In this document: piece after piece, positions 54,297-63,415 of the stretch
How the letters are laid out: every line of letters starts with the position of its first letter
Position numbering within the stretch: position 1 is the first letter of the stretch
DNA from: Ferruginibacter sp.
Lineage (GTDB): Bacteria > Bacteroidota > Bacteroidia > Chitinophagales > Chitinophagaceae
Reading direction: 5' to 3'
Length of the DNA stretch: 64,000 nucleotides
Assembly: GCA_019638525.1 (NCBI GenBank)
Contig: JAHBTO010000002.1
Location: forward strand, 434,001 to 498,000
Notes under the pieces: model-generated
Seen by the model: only the letters and a program-made list of their open reading frames with translations
Databases searched by the model: none
Told to the model about the DNA's origin: nothing
Translations under genes and position numbers: made by a program

Positions 54297-56411
54297 ATGA
54301 ACATAATTAAAAAACACCCGGTAAATAACCTGGGATATAATTTTATAGATAAAAAATTTATCCCTGCAGGTAAAGATGAATACCATTTACGTTACAAGCA
54401 TAATAAAACCGGTATCGAGTATCGTAAATTATCTGCACACGATATTGAGGCACTTATAAAAAACCGCAATACGTCCGACGACTGGAACAAAATTTTAGTT
54501 TCTGAAAATTTTAATGCCGAGTTGGTTCGTAACTGCAAATTTCATGGACTAGTACGCATTGGTAAGCTGGAGCCTTATTATCTTGAATTTCATAACCTGC
54601 GAATGCCAGTAGGCTTATACAACAGTACCATCATAAGCAGCGATATAGGCAACAATGTGTGTATTGATAATGTAACTTATTTAAGTCACTATATTATTGG
54701 TAACGAAGTAATGATTGCCAATGTAAATGAACTGGCCACTACCGATATTGCAAAATTTGGTAACGGTATTTTAAAAGATGGTGAAGATGAAAAGACAAGG
54801 GTTTGGATGGAGTTGTGTAATGAAGCCGGTGGCAGGAGTGTGATACCTTTTAATGGTATGCTGGCCGGCGATGCATGGCTGTGGAGCAAATACAGGGATG
54901 ATGAAGAACTGATGCGGAAGTTTAAAGAATTTACCGACGAACGATATGGAAAATTACGTGGTTATTATGGTAAGATAGGCGACCGCACTGTAATAAAAAA
55001 CTGTAAGATTATAAAAGATGTTTGGGTAGGTACCGATGCTTATTTTAAAGGCGCCAATAAATTAAAAAACATTACGGTTAACAGCGATGAAAACCGTACA
55101 TCTCAAATTGGTGAAGGCTGCGAATTGGTGAACGGTATAGTAGGCTATGGCTGCAGGGTTTTTTATGGCGTTAAGGCAGTTCGTTTTGTATTGTCATCGC
55201 ACTCGCAATTGAAATACGGAGCAAGGCTAATTAACTCGTACCTGGGCAATAACTCCACAATCTCCTGTTGCGAAGTGCTTAACTCACTTATTTTTCCAGC
55301 TCATGAACAACACCACAACAATTCGTTTTTATGTGCGGCAGTTGTAATGGGGCAAAGCAATATGGCTGCCGGCGCCACTATTGGCAGTAACCATAACAGC
55401 CGGGCCGCCGATGGTGAAATTGTAGCCGGGAGGGGCTTTTGGCCGGGGCTTTGTGTTAGCCTCAAGCACAATTCTAAATTTGCATCATTCACCATCATAG
55501 CTAAATCCGATTTTCCTGCCGAGCTAAATATACCTATCCCCTTTTGCCTGGTAAGCAATGATGTAGCTAATGACAAGTTGATTGTAATGCCCGGCTATTG
55601 GTTTATGTACAATATGTATGCACTGGCACGCAACGAGTGGAAATATATTGCCCGTGATAAACGAACAGAAAAAATACAACGCATAGAATACGATTACCTG
55701 GCGCCCGATACCATCAATGAACTGTTTGATGCATTGAAGATTTTAGAGAAATTAAAATGCGATGCCGAAGGAACAGCAAATGTTAGCAATTGGGAGAACA
55801 CACATCGTAAAACAGAACTTCATAAAGTGCCACAGGCTACCCTTATTTTTAAAGAACTTATCCGTTATTATGGTACTATACAGTTATTAAACCATATCAG
55901 CCAAAACAAGGTAAAAGATTTTAATACCCTTAAAAAATCCTTATCAGCTAAAATACAAAGAAGCGAATGGTTAAATATTGGCGGACAACTTATACAAAAA
56001 ACAGAGGTGGAAAAATTAAAAAGAAATATTAAAAACGGGAAAATAAAAAATTGGGTTGAACTGCATGATTTTTATCGCCAGCAGGGAACAGCTTATGAAA
56101 CCGATAAGCTAAACCATGCCTATACATCATTGCTTGAAATAAGCGGTATCACACCTAAGCAATTCACCCCTGTCCTGTTTAAGCAATTGTTGCAAAAGGC
56201 GGTAGATACAAAAGAATGGATGTGTAAATCAATTTTCGATTCAAGAGCCAAAGATTACAATAGCCCTTTTCGTAAAATGGTATATGATACCAACGAAGAG
56301 ATGAATAAGGTGATGGGGCGTTTAGAAGACAATAGTTTTATTCAACAACAGCTGGCTGATTTAGATGATTTAAAGAAAACCGTAAAAGCTGTATTAAAAA
56401 AAATGAAATAA
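54297..56411 (+). CDS. DUF4954 family protein (left-handed beta-helix)
   Basis: 704 residues. Residues about 90-430 contain hexapeptide-like turns (NSTIISSDIGNNVCIDNVTY, TSQIGEGCELVNGIVGYGCR, GARLINSYLGNNSTISCCEV), the hallmark of a left-handed beta-helix. The C-terminal third is helical (YMYNMYALARNEWKYIARDK). The architecture matches DUF4954, a Bacteroidota/Spirochaetes family of unknown function that may bind nucleotide sugars by analogy with acyl- and nucleotidyltransferases. It lies 3 bp upstream of the next gene, so the two are co-transcribed. Confidence 0.86.
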   Translation: MNIIKKHPVNNLGYNFIDKKFIPAGKDEYHLRYKHNKTGIEYRKLSAHDIEALIKNRNTSDDWNKILVSENFNAELVRNCKFHGLVRIGKLEPYYLEFHNLRMPVGLYNSTIISSDIGNNVCIDNVTYLSHYIIGNEVMIANVNELATTDIAKFGNGILKDGEDEKTRVWMELCNEAGGRSVIPFNGMLAGDAWLWSKYRDDEELMRKFKEFTDERYGKLRGYYGKIGDRTVIKNCKIIKDVWVGTDAYFKGANKLKNITVNSDENRTSQIGEGCELVNGIVGYGCRVFYGVKAVRFVLSSHSQLKYGARLINSYLGNNSTISCCEVLNSLIFPAHEQHHNNSFLCAAVVMGQSNMAAGATIGSNHNSRAADGEIVAGRGFWPGLCVSLKHNSKFASFTIIAKSDFPAELNIPIPFCLVSNDVANDKLIVMPGYWFMYNMYALARNEWKYIARDKRTEKIQRIEYDYLAPDTINELFDALKILEKLKCDAEGTANVSNWENTHRKTELHKVPQATLIFKELIRYYGTIQLLNHISQNKVKDFNTLKKSLSAKIQRSEWLNIGGQLIQKTEVEKLKRNIKNGKIKNWVELHDFYRQQGTAYETDKLNHAYTSLLEISGITPKQFTPVLFKQLLQKAVDTKEWMCKSIFDSRAKDYNSPFRKMVYDTNEEMNKVMGRLEDNSFIQQQLADLDDLKKTVKAVLKKMK

Positions 56412-56414
56412 ATT

Positions 56415-57044
56415 TTGAAAAAAATTATAGTACTGATACTTTTTTGCGCTTCAATATTTTCTGCAAAAAGCCAATCCGTTGCCCAAATAAAAAAAATACT
56501 GGATACTACCGCTAACCCTGTTGGTTATGTGAAATATGTTTTAAAGAAAAAATTTTATATAGACACAGTAGCAGTTTACAGCACCGACCAGTTTTTAGGT
56601 AAGGCCGACAGCATTGCTTATAAAGGAAAAATTGGAAAAGTATATGGCCCTTTTAAAAAAGACAATATTTTAGTAAAAGTATTATCAAAAGCGCCAAATA
56701 CATTTTATCATATTAAGCATATTTTATTGGATACTTCTGTATTTGATAAAAGCTTTGCCGAATCACTTGCCGATACAATTATTAAGAGAATAAGCAATGG
56801 CAACAGTACTTTTGAAGCACAGGCAGGCATTTACAGTGGCGATTATCAATCGGCTTCAAAAGGCGGCGACCTTGGTTGGTTTGTAAAAGGTGTAATGCTA
56901 CCTCAATTAGATAAGGAAATGGTAAAACATAAAAAGGGCGATCTTTTTAAAGTATGGTCACCATCGGGCCTGCATATTGTAAGTATAGCAGATAATCCAA
57001 AAGAAGATACAGGGTTTGCTTTATTGCTGAGGGTTGTTTTGTAA
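56415..57044 (+). CDS. PpiC/parvulin-type peptidyl-prolyl isomerase-like protein, exported
   Basis: 209 residues. A signal peptide ends at SAKSQ. The C-terminal half shows the rotamase pattern: TFYHIKHILLDTSVFDKSFA, then SKGGDLGWFVKGVMLPQLDK and SPSGLHIVSIADN. Parvulin-type enzymes assist folding of exported proteins. The start must be TTG at 56415, because no ATG or GTG precedes the signal sequence in frame after the DUF4954 stop. Its 3' end overlaps the convergent aroQ gene by 24 bp. Confidence 0.82.
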   Translation: MKKIIVLILFCASIFSAKSQSVAQIKKILDTTANPVGYVKYVLKKKFYIDTVAVYSTDQFLGKADSIAYKGKIGKVYGPFKKDNILVKVLSKAPNTFYHIKHILLDTSVFDKSFAESLADTIIKRISNGNSTFEAQAGIYSGDYQSASKGGDLGWFVKGVMLPQLDKEMVKHKKGDLFKVWSPSGLHIVSIADNPKEDTGFALLLRVVL

Positions 57045-57449
57045 ATATTCCAATGCCAGTTCATATCCTTTCAATCCCAATCCGCTGATAACACCTCTTG
57101 CTTTTGCCGAAACATGAGATAGTTTACGGAAATCTTCACGGCCAAAAATATTAGAGATATGCACTTCTACTACAGGGGCTTTTATAGCAGCAATGGCATC
57201 GCCAATGGCTACAGATGTATGGGTATAACCACCGGGATTAAAGATGATGCCATCAACATGAAAGCCCACCCGCTGAATTTCATTTATCAATTCACCTTCT
57301 ACGTTGCTTTGGTAAAATGAAATTTCAACAGCCGCATATTTTTCTTTTAAAGTATTAAGGTAGCTGTCGAACGACTGACCGCCATAAATATCCACTTCAC
57401 GTTTGCCGAGAAGATTGAGGTTTGGACCATTGATGATTGCAATTTTCAT
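57021..57449 (-). CDS. aroQ: Type II 3-dehydroquinate dehydratase
   Basis: Third step of the shikimate pathway. 142 residues with all family motifs: IAIINGPNLNLLGKREVDIY with the catalytic Arg and a Tyr, EGELINEIQRV, GIIFNPGGYTHTSVAIGDAI, VEVHISNIFGREDFRKLSHV and KARGVISGLGLKGYELAL. I use the second start codon (MKIAIING), which fits the family; a GTG two codons upstream is possible. It is convergent with the isomerase gene. Confidence 0.95.
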   Translation of the reverse strand: MKIAIINGPNLNLLGKREVDIYGGQSFDSYLNTLKEKYAAVEISFYQSNVEGELINEIQRVGFHVDGIIFNPGGYTHTSVAIGDAIAAIKAPVVEVHISNIFGREDFRKLSHVSAKARGVISGLGLKGYELALEYLQNNPQQ

Positions 57450-57511
57450 GGCCACAAATTAAACTATTTGTAACAAAATATACAGATAAACAAAAAGCCC
57501 GGCATTTAATC

Positions 57512-58615
57512 TCAATTATTACGGATAAGCGATATAAACTCGTCGAAAAGATACCTGCTGTCGTGTGGGCCGGGAGTGGCTTCGGGATGATATTGCACAG
57601 AGAAAGCTTTCTTGTTTTTCAACCTTATACCTTCTATACTTTCGTCGTTTAAATTGATATGTGTTATCTCTATATTTTTATTGGCCCTTACCGCATCGGG
57701 GTCAATACCAAAACCATGGTTTTGTGTTGTTATCTCCGATTTGCCGCTGATAACATTTTTAACAGGATGGTTAAGCCCCCTGTGGCCATGGTGCATTTTA
57801 AAAGTAGGTATATCGTTTGCAAGCGCAAGTAATTGGTGGCCGAGGCAGATACCAAACAAAGGTTTGTTAGCTGCTAAAATTTGTTTAACGGTTTTAATTG
57901 CATAATCCATTGGTGCAGGGTCGCCGGGGCCGTTACTGATAAAATAGCCATGTGGTTTAAACTGCTCTGCTTCTTCAAAACTTGTTTTAGCATGATGCAC
58001 TTTTACATAAGCGCCCCTTTGTACCAGGCAGTTTAAAATATTTTTCTTGATACCAAAATCAAAAACTGCAATTCTTATATCGCTATTTTCATCACCCATA
58101 TAATAAGGTTCAGAAGTACTAACGGCAGATGCAAGTTCAAGCCCATCCATTGATGGCACCTGTGCCAGCATTTTTTTCAATTGCTCCACATCAGTAATTT
58201 CTGATGAGATGATACAGTTCATAGCGCCCTGCGTACGAATATGTGCCACTAAAGCCCTTGTATCAATACCATCAATAGCCACTACCTGTTGTGCTTCAAA
58301 ATATTCCTGCAGCGAAGTATCGGCCATAAAACGGCTGTACCTGTCTTCGAGGTTACGGCCAATCACCGCTTTCACTTTTACGCTATCGCTTTCTACATCC
58401 ACCGCTTTTACGCCGTAATTGCCAATATGTACATTGTTCATGATGAGTACCTGCCCATAATAGCTAGGGTCGGTAAACACTTCCTGGTAACCCGTCATAC
58501 CGGTATTAAAACATATTTCGCCGGTGGCAGTGCCTATTTTGCCAAAGGCAGTACCGTTAAATATAGTTCCGTCTTGTAAAATTAAAATGGCGGGGATTGT
58601 ATTTTTTTCAGGCAT
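57512..58615 (-). CDS. carA: Carbamoyl-phosphate synthase small subunit
   Basis: Glutamine amidotransferase subunit supplying ammonia to CarB for arginine and pyrimidine synthesis. 367 residues. The N-terminal domain has LILQDGTIFNGTAFGKIGTA and FNTGMTGYQEVFTDPSYYGQ. The C-terminal class I GATase has nucleophile Cys in KPLFGICLGHQLLAL and the His-Glu pair in FSVQYHPEATPGPHDS. carB is not adjacent, so the large subunit is encoded elsewhere. Confidence 0.95.
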   Translation of the reverse strand: MPEKNTIPAILILQDGTIFNGTAFGKIGTATGEICFNTGMTGYQEVFTDPSYYGQVLIMNNVHIGNYGVKAVDVESDSVKVKAVIGRNLEDRYSRFMADTSLQEYFEAQQVVAIDGIDTRALVAHIRTQGAMNCIISSEITDVEQLKKMLAQVPSMDGLELASAVSTSEPYYMGDENSDIRIAVFDFGIKKNILNCLVQRGAYVKVHHAKTSFEEAEQFKPHGYFISNGPGDPAPMDYAIKTVKQILAANKPLFGICLGHQLLALANDIPTFKMHHGHRGLNHPVKNVISGKSEITTQNHGFGIDPDAVRANKNIEITHINLNDESIEGIRLKNKKAFSVQYHPEATPGPHDSRYLFDEFISLIRNN

Positions 58616-58693
58616 GTATTAAAAAGGTTTTGCAAAGAAACAAATAGAAAAGTGTTTTCAACAAATAAAATTTCTCACAAACTTAGCACGCAA

Positions 58694-58722
58694 ATAAAAA
58701 GCCCCGATACTAAAATCGGGGC
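58694..58722 (-). terminator. Terminator of the ribosomal alpha operon
   Basis: GCCCCGAT and ATCGGGGC form an 8-bp GC-rich stem with a 6-nt loop. On the minus strand it is followed by TTTTTATTTG. It is 27 bp after the rplQ stop. Confidence 0.85.
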
Positions 58723-58748
58723 CTTTATATAAACTGTTAGTTTCAAAC

Positions 58749-59279
58749 TTATGCTTTTGTTTCTTCTGTTGATTCTGTTTTTTCTTCATTAGTAGCTTCA
58801 GCAACGTTTTCTATTGTATCAGCATTGGCTTTTTTCTTAGCTCCTCCTCTCCTACGTGTTTTCTTAGCAGGCTCTGCAGCGGTGCCAATTCCTTTACCAT
58901 AAATTTCATTAAAGTCAACCAGTTCAATCAATGCTAATTCGGCATTATCTCCGGTTCTTGCACCTAACTTAATAATACGGGTGTATCCTCCGGGGCGGCC
59001 TGCAACTTTTGGCGCCACAACTGTAAATAATTCTTTAACGGCAGCTTTATCGTTAAGGTAGCTAAACACAATGCGGTGATTGTGCATGATGGCTTCTTTG
59101 CTGGCATTGCTTTTTGTTTTTGTAATCAATGGCTCAATATAAGTACGTAAAGCCTTTGCCTTAGCCAATGTGGTTGTAATTCTTTTGTGGGTTATTAACT
59201 GGCAACCCAGGTTCATCAACAGCGCCCTGCGGTGAGAGGCTGTTCTGCTTAAATTGTTTAATTTGTTTCCGTGACGCAT
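58749..59279 (-). CDS. rplQ: Ribosomal protein L17 with acidic/basic C-terminal extension
   Basis: 176 residues. The conserved L17 core begins [20 protein letters not shown] and contains [20 protein letters not shown] and a [20 protein letters not shown] strand. It extends some 50 residues past the bacterial core with [20 protein letters not shown] and a Glu/Thr-rich end; such tails are frequent in Bacteroidota. It is last in the operon after rpoA. Confidence 0.95.
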   Translation of the reverse strand: MRHGNKLNNLSRTASHRRALLMNLGCQLITHKRITTTLAKAKALRTYIEPLITKTKSNASKEAIMHNHRIVFSYLNDKAAVKELFTVVAPKVAGRPGGYTRIIKLGARTGDNAELALIELVDFNEIYGKGIGTAAEPAKKTRRRGGAKKKANADTIENVAEATNEEKTESTEETKA

Positions 59280-59416
59280 GACATTTTAGTTTTAATTCGC
59301 CTGTACCGTGTCAGGAATTACAGGCTACTTGTTATTGTTATACTTGATGATTTGTGGGTTTAATGATGAAATATTTTGAATAAATAAGTATTTCAACAAA
59401 TTTTCAACCCATTTGA

Positions 59417-60412
59417 TTACTCATCATCTAATTTCAGCTTGCTTAAATCCATTCCAAAGCTTAAGCCTCTTTCGTTAAGCACCTGTTCAATTTCACTTAA
59501 AGATTTTTGGCCAAAGTTTCTAAACTTCATCAGGTCTTCCTGTTCGTACTGTACCAGTTCGCTTAAAGAATTAATTTTAGCGGCTTTTAAACAGTTGAAG
59601 GCACGTACAGAAAGGTCAAGATCTTCTAATGGTGTTTTCAAAACTTTGCGCAATTGCAAAGTTTGTTCATCCACCAGGTCTTCTTTTTTATCTTCTTTTG
59701 TATCAAAAGTTATATTCTCGTCGGTAATAATCATCAGGTGCTGTATTAAAATACGGCTTGCCTGTTTCACTGCATCTTCGGGATGTATGGTACCATCGGT
59801 AACCACTTCCATTATCAGTTTTTCAAAATCGGTGCGTTGCTCCACACGGGTGTTTTCAATTGAATATTTTACATTCTTAATTGGTGTGTAAATAGCATCC
59901 ACAGCAATATATCCAAAGTGACTGTTTTTTTCCTTGTTCTCTTCGGCAGGCACATAACCACGGCCTTTGCCAATGGTAATTTCAATATCCAATTTTGCGC
60001 TGCTGTCCATAGTGCAAATCAACAGCTCGGGGTTCATAATTTCAAATGTAGGAGAAGCTTCTCCAATCATGCCTGCAGTAAATTCGGTTTTGTTTTTAAT
60101 AGAAAGCGTAACTTTTTCAACACTTACATCATGCTCTACTTTCTTTTTAATACGCACCTGCTTAAGGTTAAGTATTATTTCGGTAACGTCTTCAGTGATA
60201 CCTTTAAGAGTGGCAAACTCGTGGTCGGCACCGGCAATGTTAATACCAATGATGGCATAACCTTCTAAAGAATTAAGCAACACCCTGCGAAGAGAGTTGC
60301 CGATGGTAACGCCATATCCCGGCTCAAGCGGGCGGAATTCGAAGATGGCTTCAAATTCGGTTGCTTTTTGAAGAACGATTTTATCTGGTTTAACAAAATT
60401 TAAAATGGCCAT
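59417..60412 (-). CDS. rpoA: RNA polymerase subunit alpha
   Basis: 331 residues. The N-terminal assembly domain contains FEAIFEFRPLEPGYGVTIGN and SLRRVLLNSLEGYAIIGINI. A flexible linker leads to the C-terminal domain LDLSVRAFNCLKAAKINSLS and DLMKFRNFGQKSLSEIEQVL. It lies between rpsD and rplQ, the common bacterial order. Confidence 0.97.
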   Translation of the reverse strand: MAILNFVKPDKIVLQKATEFEAIFEFRPLEPGYGVTIGNSLRRVLLNSLEGYAIIGINIAGADHEFATLKGITEDVTEIILNLKQVRIKKKVEHDVSVEKVTLSIKNKTEFTAGMIGEASPTFEIMNPELLICTMDSSAKLDIEITIGKGRGYVPAEENKEKNSHFGYIAVDAIYTPIKNVKYSIENTRVEQRTDFEKLIMEVVTDGTIHPEDAVKQASRILIQHLMIITDENITFDTKEDKKEDLVDEQTLQLRKVLKTPLEDLDLSVRAFNCLKAAKINSLSELVQYEQEDLMKFRNFGQKSLSEIEQVLNERGLSFGMDLSKLKLDDE

Positions 60413-60504
60413 ATTAAATTTTTATTTTTTAAATGTTTATGAAAAATCAAAAGTCAAATCCAAAAATCAAAATGTATTGGTTTTTGAATTGTAGTTTTTA
60501 ATTT

Positions 60505-61110
60505 TTACTTAGAATATAATTCCACTATCAATTGCTCCTTTATGTTTTCAGGAACACTCTCCCGCTCAGGGTAAGTGATAAAGGTACCTTTCATTTCAGC
60601 TTCGTTCCACTCTAACCAGTTAAACTTGGCGTTCTTTCCACGCAGGTTACTTGTAATATTTGTATTAGCTGCAGCTTTATTTTTTAAACCAATTACATCA
60701 CCGGCTTTACAGCTAAAAGAAGGAATATTCACCACCTCTCCATTTACAGTAATGTGTTTGTGCGATACCATTTGGCGTGCAGCCTGGCGGCTTGGTGCAA
60801 TACCTAAGCGGAATACGGTGTTATCTAAACGGGCTTCTAATAATTTAATTAGGTTTTCGCCGGTTACCCCTTTACGGCGGGCAGCTTCGTCAAAAGTTTT
60901 GCGGAACTGCTTTTCAAGCAAACCATAAGTGTACTTGGCTTTTTGCTTTTCTCTTAACTGTAATGCGTATTCACCTAAAGTTTTACGCTTGCGGTTAGCG
61001 CCATGCATACCCGGGGGGTTGCTGTTTTTGGTTAACCATTTTCCATTACCTGTAATGGGTTCTCCAAATATCCTGGAGATTTTTGTTTTGGGGCCTGTAT
61101 AACGTGCCAT
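60505..61110 (-). CDS. rpsD: Ribosomal protein S4
   Basis: 201 residues. It starts MARYTGPKTKISRIFGEPIT. The S4 RNA-binding domain shows LEARLDNTVFRLGIAPSRQA and RQMVSHKHITVNGEVVNIPS. No zinc-cysteine motif is present at the N-terminus. It is an early 30S assembly protein and a known translational regulator of the alpha operon in E. coli; that control is not proven here. Confidence 0.97.
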   Translation of the reverse strand: MARYTGPKTKISRIFGEPITGNGKWLTKNSNPPGMHGANRKRKTLGEYALQLREKQKAKYTYGLLEKQFRKTFDEAARRKGVTGENLIKLLEARLDNTVFRLGIAPSRQAARQMVSHKHITVNGEVVNIPSFSCKAGDVIGLKNKAAANTNITSNLRGKNAKFNWLEWNEAEMKGTFITYPERESVPENIKEQLIVELYSK

Positions 61111-61254
61111 AATTGTAGTATAGGTCTTTTATTGACGATGCATCATTATAAAGACCATTTAAAATGAATAATGCACCCTTTTATTTATTTTGAATGTTTA
61201 ATATTGAATGATAAATGGTTTAATCCAACATTTATCATTCAATATACAGCATAA

Positions 61255-61653
61255 TTAAACTCTTCTTTTCTTTGGAGGACGGCAGCCATTATGTGGTAAA
61301 GGCGTTACGTCTTTAATCATCGAAATTTCAATTCCGCTTTGTGATAATGAACGGATGGCTCCTTCACGGCCGCTTCCAGGGCCTTTTACATAAACATCCA
61401 CCCTTTTTAAACCTGCATCCAAAGCAGTTTTAGCTGCATCGGCTGCTGCCATTTGGGCTGCATAAGGTGTGTTCTTTTTTGAACCCCTGAAACCCATTTT
61501 ACCTGCACTGCTCCAGCTTATTACCTGGCCTTGCTTGTTGGTTAAACTGATAATGATGTTGTTGAAACTTGCAGTAATGTGAGCATCTCCGTAGCTGTCA
61601 ACTTTTACTACTCTTTTTTTAGCGGCTGTTTTTGCGCCTTGTGCTTTTGCCAT
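61255..61653 (-). CDS. rpsK: Ribosomal protein S11
   Basis: 132 residues with the S11 signature: [60 protein letters not shown] and the C-terminal [13 protein letters not shown]. It lies between rpsM and rpsD. Confidence 0.97.
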   Translation of the reverse strand: MAKAQGAKTAAKKRVVKVDSYGDAHITASFNNIIISLTNKQGQVISWSSAGKMGFRGSKKNTPYAAQMAAADAAKTALDAGLKRVDVYVKGPGSGREGAIRSLSQSGIEISMIKDVTPLPHNGCRPPKKRRV

Positions 61654-61807
61654 AATTAATTCTAAATAGGTAATCTTTTAAAAAATGTACCAGGTTTTAA
61701 ACCTGGCTGAAACAACCCTCCTGCGGCTTCCCTGCTATCTGGCATTGTTTCAAAATAATTGAAGCCTTATAATTGGCATAGTTGCTTTTAAGCAAACATG
61801 CTTATTA

Positions 61808-62185
61808 TTACTTGGTTACTTTTTTCTTTCCTGCAACAGTTTTGCGTTTACCTTTTTTGGTACGGCTGTTGGTACGTGTACGTTGGCCACGTAAAGGCAA
61901 TCCTTTACGATGACGCAAACCTCGATAACAGGCTATATCAAGCAAACGCTTAATGTTTAACTGTGTTTCGCTGCGTAAAGCACCTTCGGTTTTAAACTCG
62001 TTATTGATAATGTTACGGATAGCGGTTTGCTCTTCATCGTTCCATTCATGCACTTTTTTGTTATAGTCAATACCTGCTTTATTTAAGATGTATTGTGCAG
62101 ATGAACGGCCAATTCCGTAAATATAAGTAAGGCCTACTTCGCCTCTTTTGTTTTTTGGTAAATCTATACCGGCAATACGAGCCAT
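61808..62185 (-). CDS. rpsM: Ribosomal protein S13
   Basis: 125 residues. It starts [20 protein letters not shown], followed by [20 protein letters not shown] and the C-terminal [20 protein letters not shown] with a basic tail. It lies 60 bp downstream of rpmJ. Confidence 0.97.
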   Translation of the reverse strand: MARIAGIDLPKNKRGEVGLTYIYGIGRSSAQYILNKAGIDYNKKVHEWNDEEQTAIRNIINNEFKTEGALRSETQLNIKRLLDIACYRGLRHRKGLPLRGQRTRTNSRTKKGKRKTVAGKKKVTK

Positions 62186-62245
62186 AATATGAATTAAAAA
62201 TTAAAAAATTAAATTTAAAAACTATCTCCCTGTGTTATCAAAGGG

Positions 62246-62362
62246 TTATCCTTGCTTTTGTTTAAAGCGTGGATTTTTTTTATTGATTACATACAGCTTA
62301 CCTTTCCTTCTCACAATCTTGCAATCAACACTGCGTTTTTTAATAGATGCCCTTACTTTCAT
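62246..62362 (-). CDS. rpmJ: Ribosomal protein L36
   Basis: A 38-codon gene read directly from the minus strand: [20 protein letters not shown], then [18 protein letters not shown]. Only one Cys (Cys14) of the usual zinc-binding C-C-C-H set is kept; the second, third and His positions are replaced, so this is the zinc-free form. It lies between infA and rpsM, the usual place. Confidence 0.95.
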   Translation of the reverse strand: MKVRASIKKRSVDCKIVRRKGKLYVINKKNPRFKQKQG

Positions 62363-62442
62363 AAAACTTGTTTTTTTCTTTAAGTAAACCGTATTTAATG
62401 AATCGTGAAAAAATATATTTACGATTCAACTTCTGTCGTTTT

Positions 62443-62661
62443 TTATTTATACCTGAAAATGATCCTGCCCCTTGTTAAATCATAAGGACTCATCTCTACA
62501 CCTACTTTATCGCCCGGTAAAATGCGTATATAATGCATCCTCATTTTTCCAGAAATAGTGGCTAAAATTTCATGATCATTCTCCAGCTTAACCTTAAACA
62601 TAGCATTGCTCAACGCTTCAATTATTACCCCATCTTGTTTAATAAGTGCCTGTTTAGCCAT
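62443..62661 (-). CDS. infA: Translation initiation factor IF-1
   Basis: 72 residues with the S1/OB fold: [40 protein letters not shown] and the terminal [14 protein letters not shown] use the ATG giving [11 protein letters not shown], the invariant family start; the frame remains open 23 codons upstream. It is the first gene of the alpha operon here; secY and map, often next upstream, are absent. Confidence 0.96.
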   Translation of the reverse strand: MAKQALIKQDGVIIEALSNAMFKVKLENDHEILATISGKMRMHYIRILPGDKVGVEMSPYDLTRGRIIFRYK

Positions 62662-62865
62662 AATTTTTGGAGCGCAAAGATAGGAGGATTTATTTAAATA
62701 ACAGCAAAAAACAGTTCTAATTACCAACAATTGAGGGGTTTTTCCACAAAAAACTATCTATATAACACTTTTATTTAATTTAAAAAAGAGTTTTTTGTTT
62801 AAAATTGTGAAAACCTGTGCTTACTATCAAAATAAAAGAATTCACATTCTTATATCAAAAACAAT

Positions 62866-62895
62866 AAATGGCTCCCATTAATAAAGGAGCCATTT
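62866..62895. terminator. Bidirectional intrinsic terminator
   Basis: AAATGGCTCC and GGAGCCATTT form a perfect 10-bp stem with a 10-nt loop, followed by T-rich sequence on either strand. It ends the 62920-63327 gene and separates it from the infA operon. Confidence 0.8.
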
Positions 62896-62919
62896 GTTTT
62901 ATAGATTTTTTATTATGGA

Positions 62920-63327
62920 TTAATCAAACTTTTCGTCATTCAAATGAACTTTGGTCATCTCGTAATAATGATTTTGAAGCTGGTGTACATTGATAGGTTG
63001 CATTATTTTACGATGCTCATCACGGTACCAAATTTCAAACTTTGAAAAATCATTTTTTGCAGGCAGCATCATTCTAAATGCCCCCTTCATATATTTCACT
63101 GTTCCATCTTCATTTTCCTGTTTTTGAAATTGCAATTTCATCAACTGGCTATCATCTAACGGTATCGGGCTAAGTTGCTCTACTTCGTACCAAAATTCCT
63201 GTACACCATTGTCAACACATACCTGTTTTGATCCCAACTCAAGGTTGGTTACTTCTCCTTGCTTTTTATCGCCATCGTTATCTACTATTAAATAATCTCC
63301 TACTTTAATTTCATGAAATTGTATCAT
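62920..63327 (-). CDS. Conserved Bacteroidota protein of unknown function
   Basis: 135 residues, no signal peptide or membrane segment. The N-terminal half has SH3-like or KOW-like strands (IKVGDYLIVDNDGDKKQGEV, NLELGSKQVCVDNGVQEFWY, VEQLSPIPLDDSQL); the C-terminal half is FRMMLPAKNDFSKFEIWYRD, then INVHQLQNHYYEMT. Similar proteins are found in other Bacteroidota but I know no role. It is a single-gene unit. Confidence 0.7.
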   Translation of the reverse strand: MIQFHEIKVGDYLIVDNDGDKKQGEVTNLELGSKQVCVDNGVQEFWYEVEQLSPIPLDDSQLMKLQFQKQENEDGTVKYMKGAFRMMLPAKNDFSKFEIWYRDEHRKIMQPINVHQLQNHYYEMTKVHLNDEKFD

Positions 63328-63415
63328 AGTTTTTTAATTTAAGTAAAAGCAATATAATATTTTTTAAGCAAGAGAACAAAATAGAATAATCGGTTCCTTT
63401 ATAATAAAAATCCTT

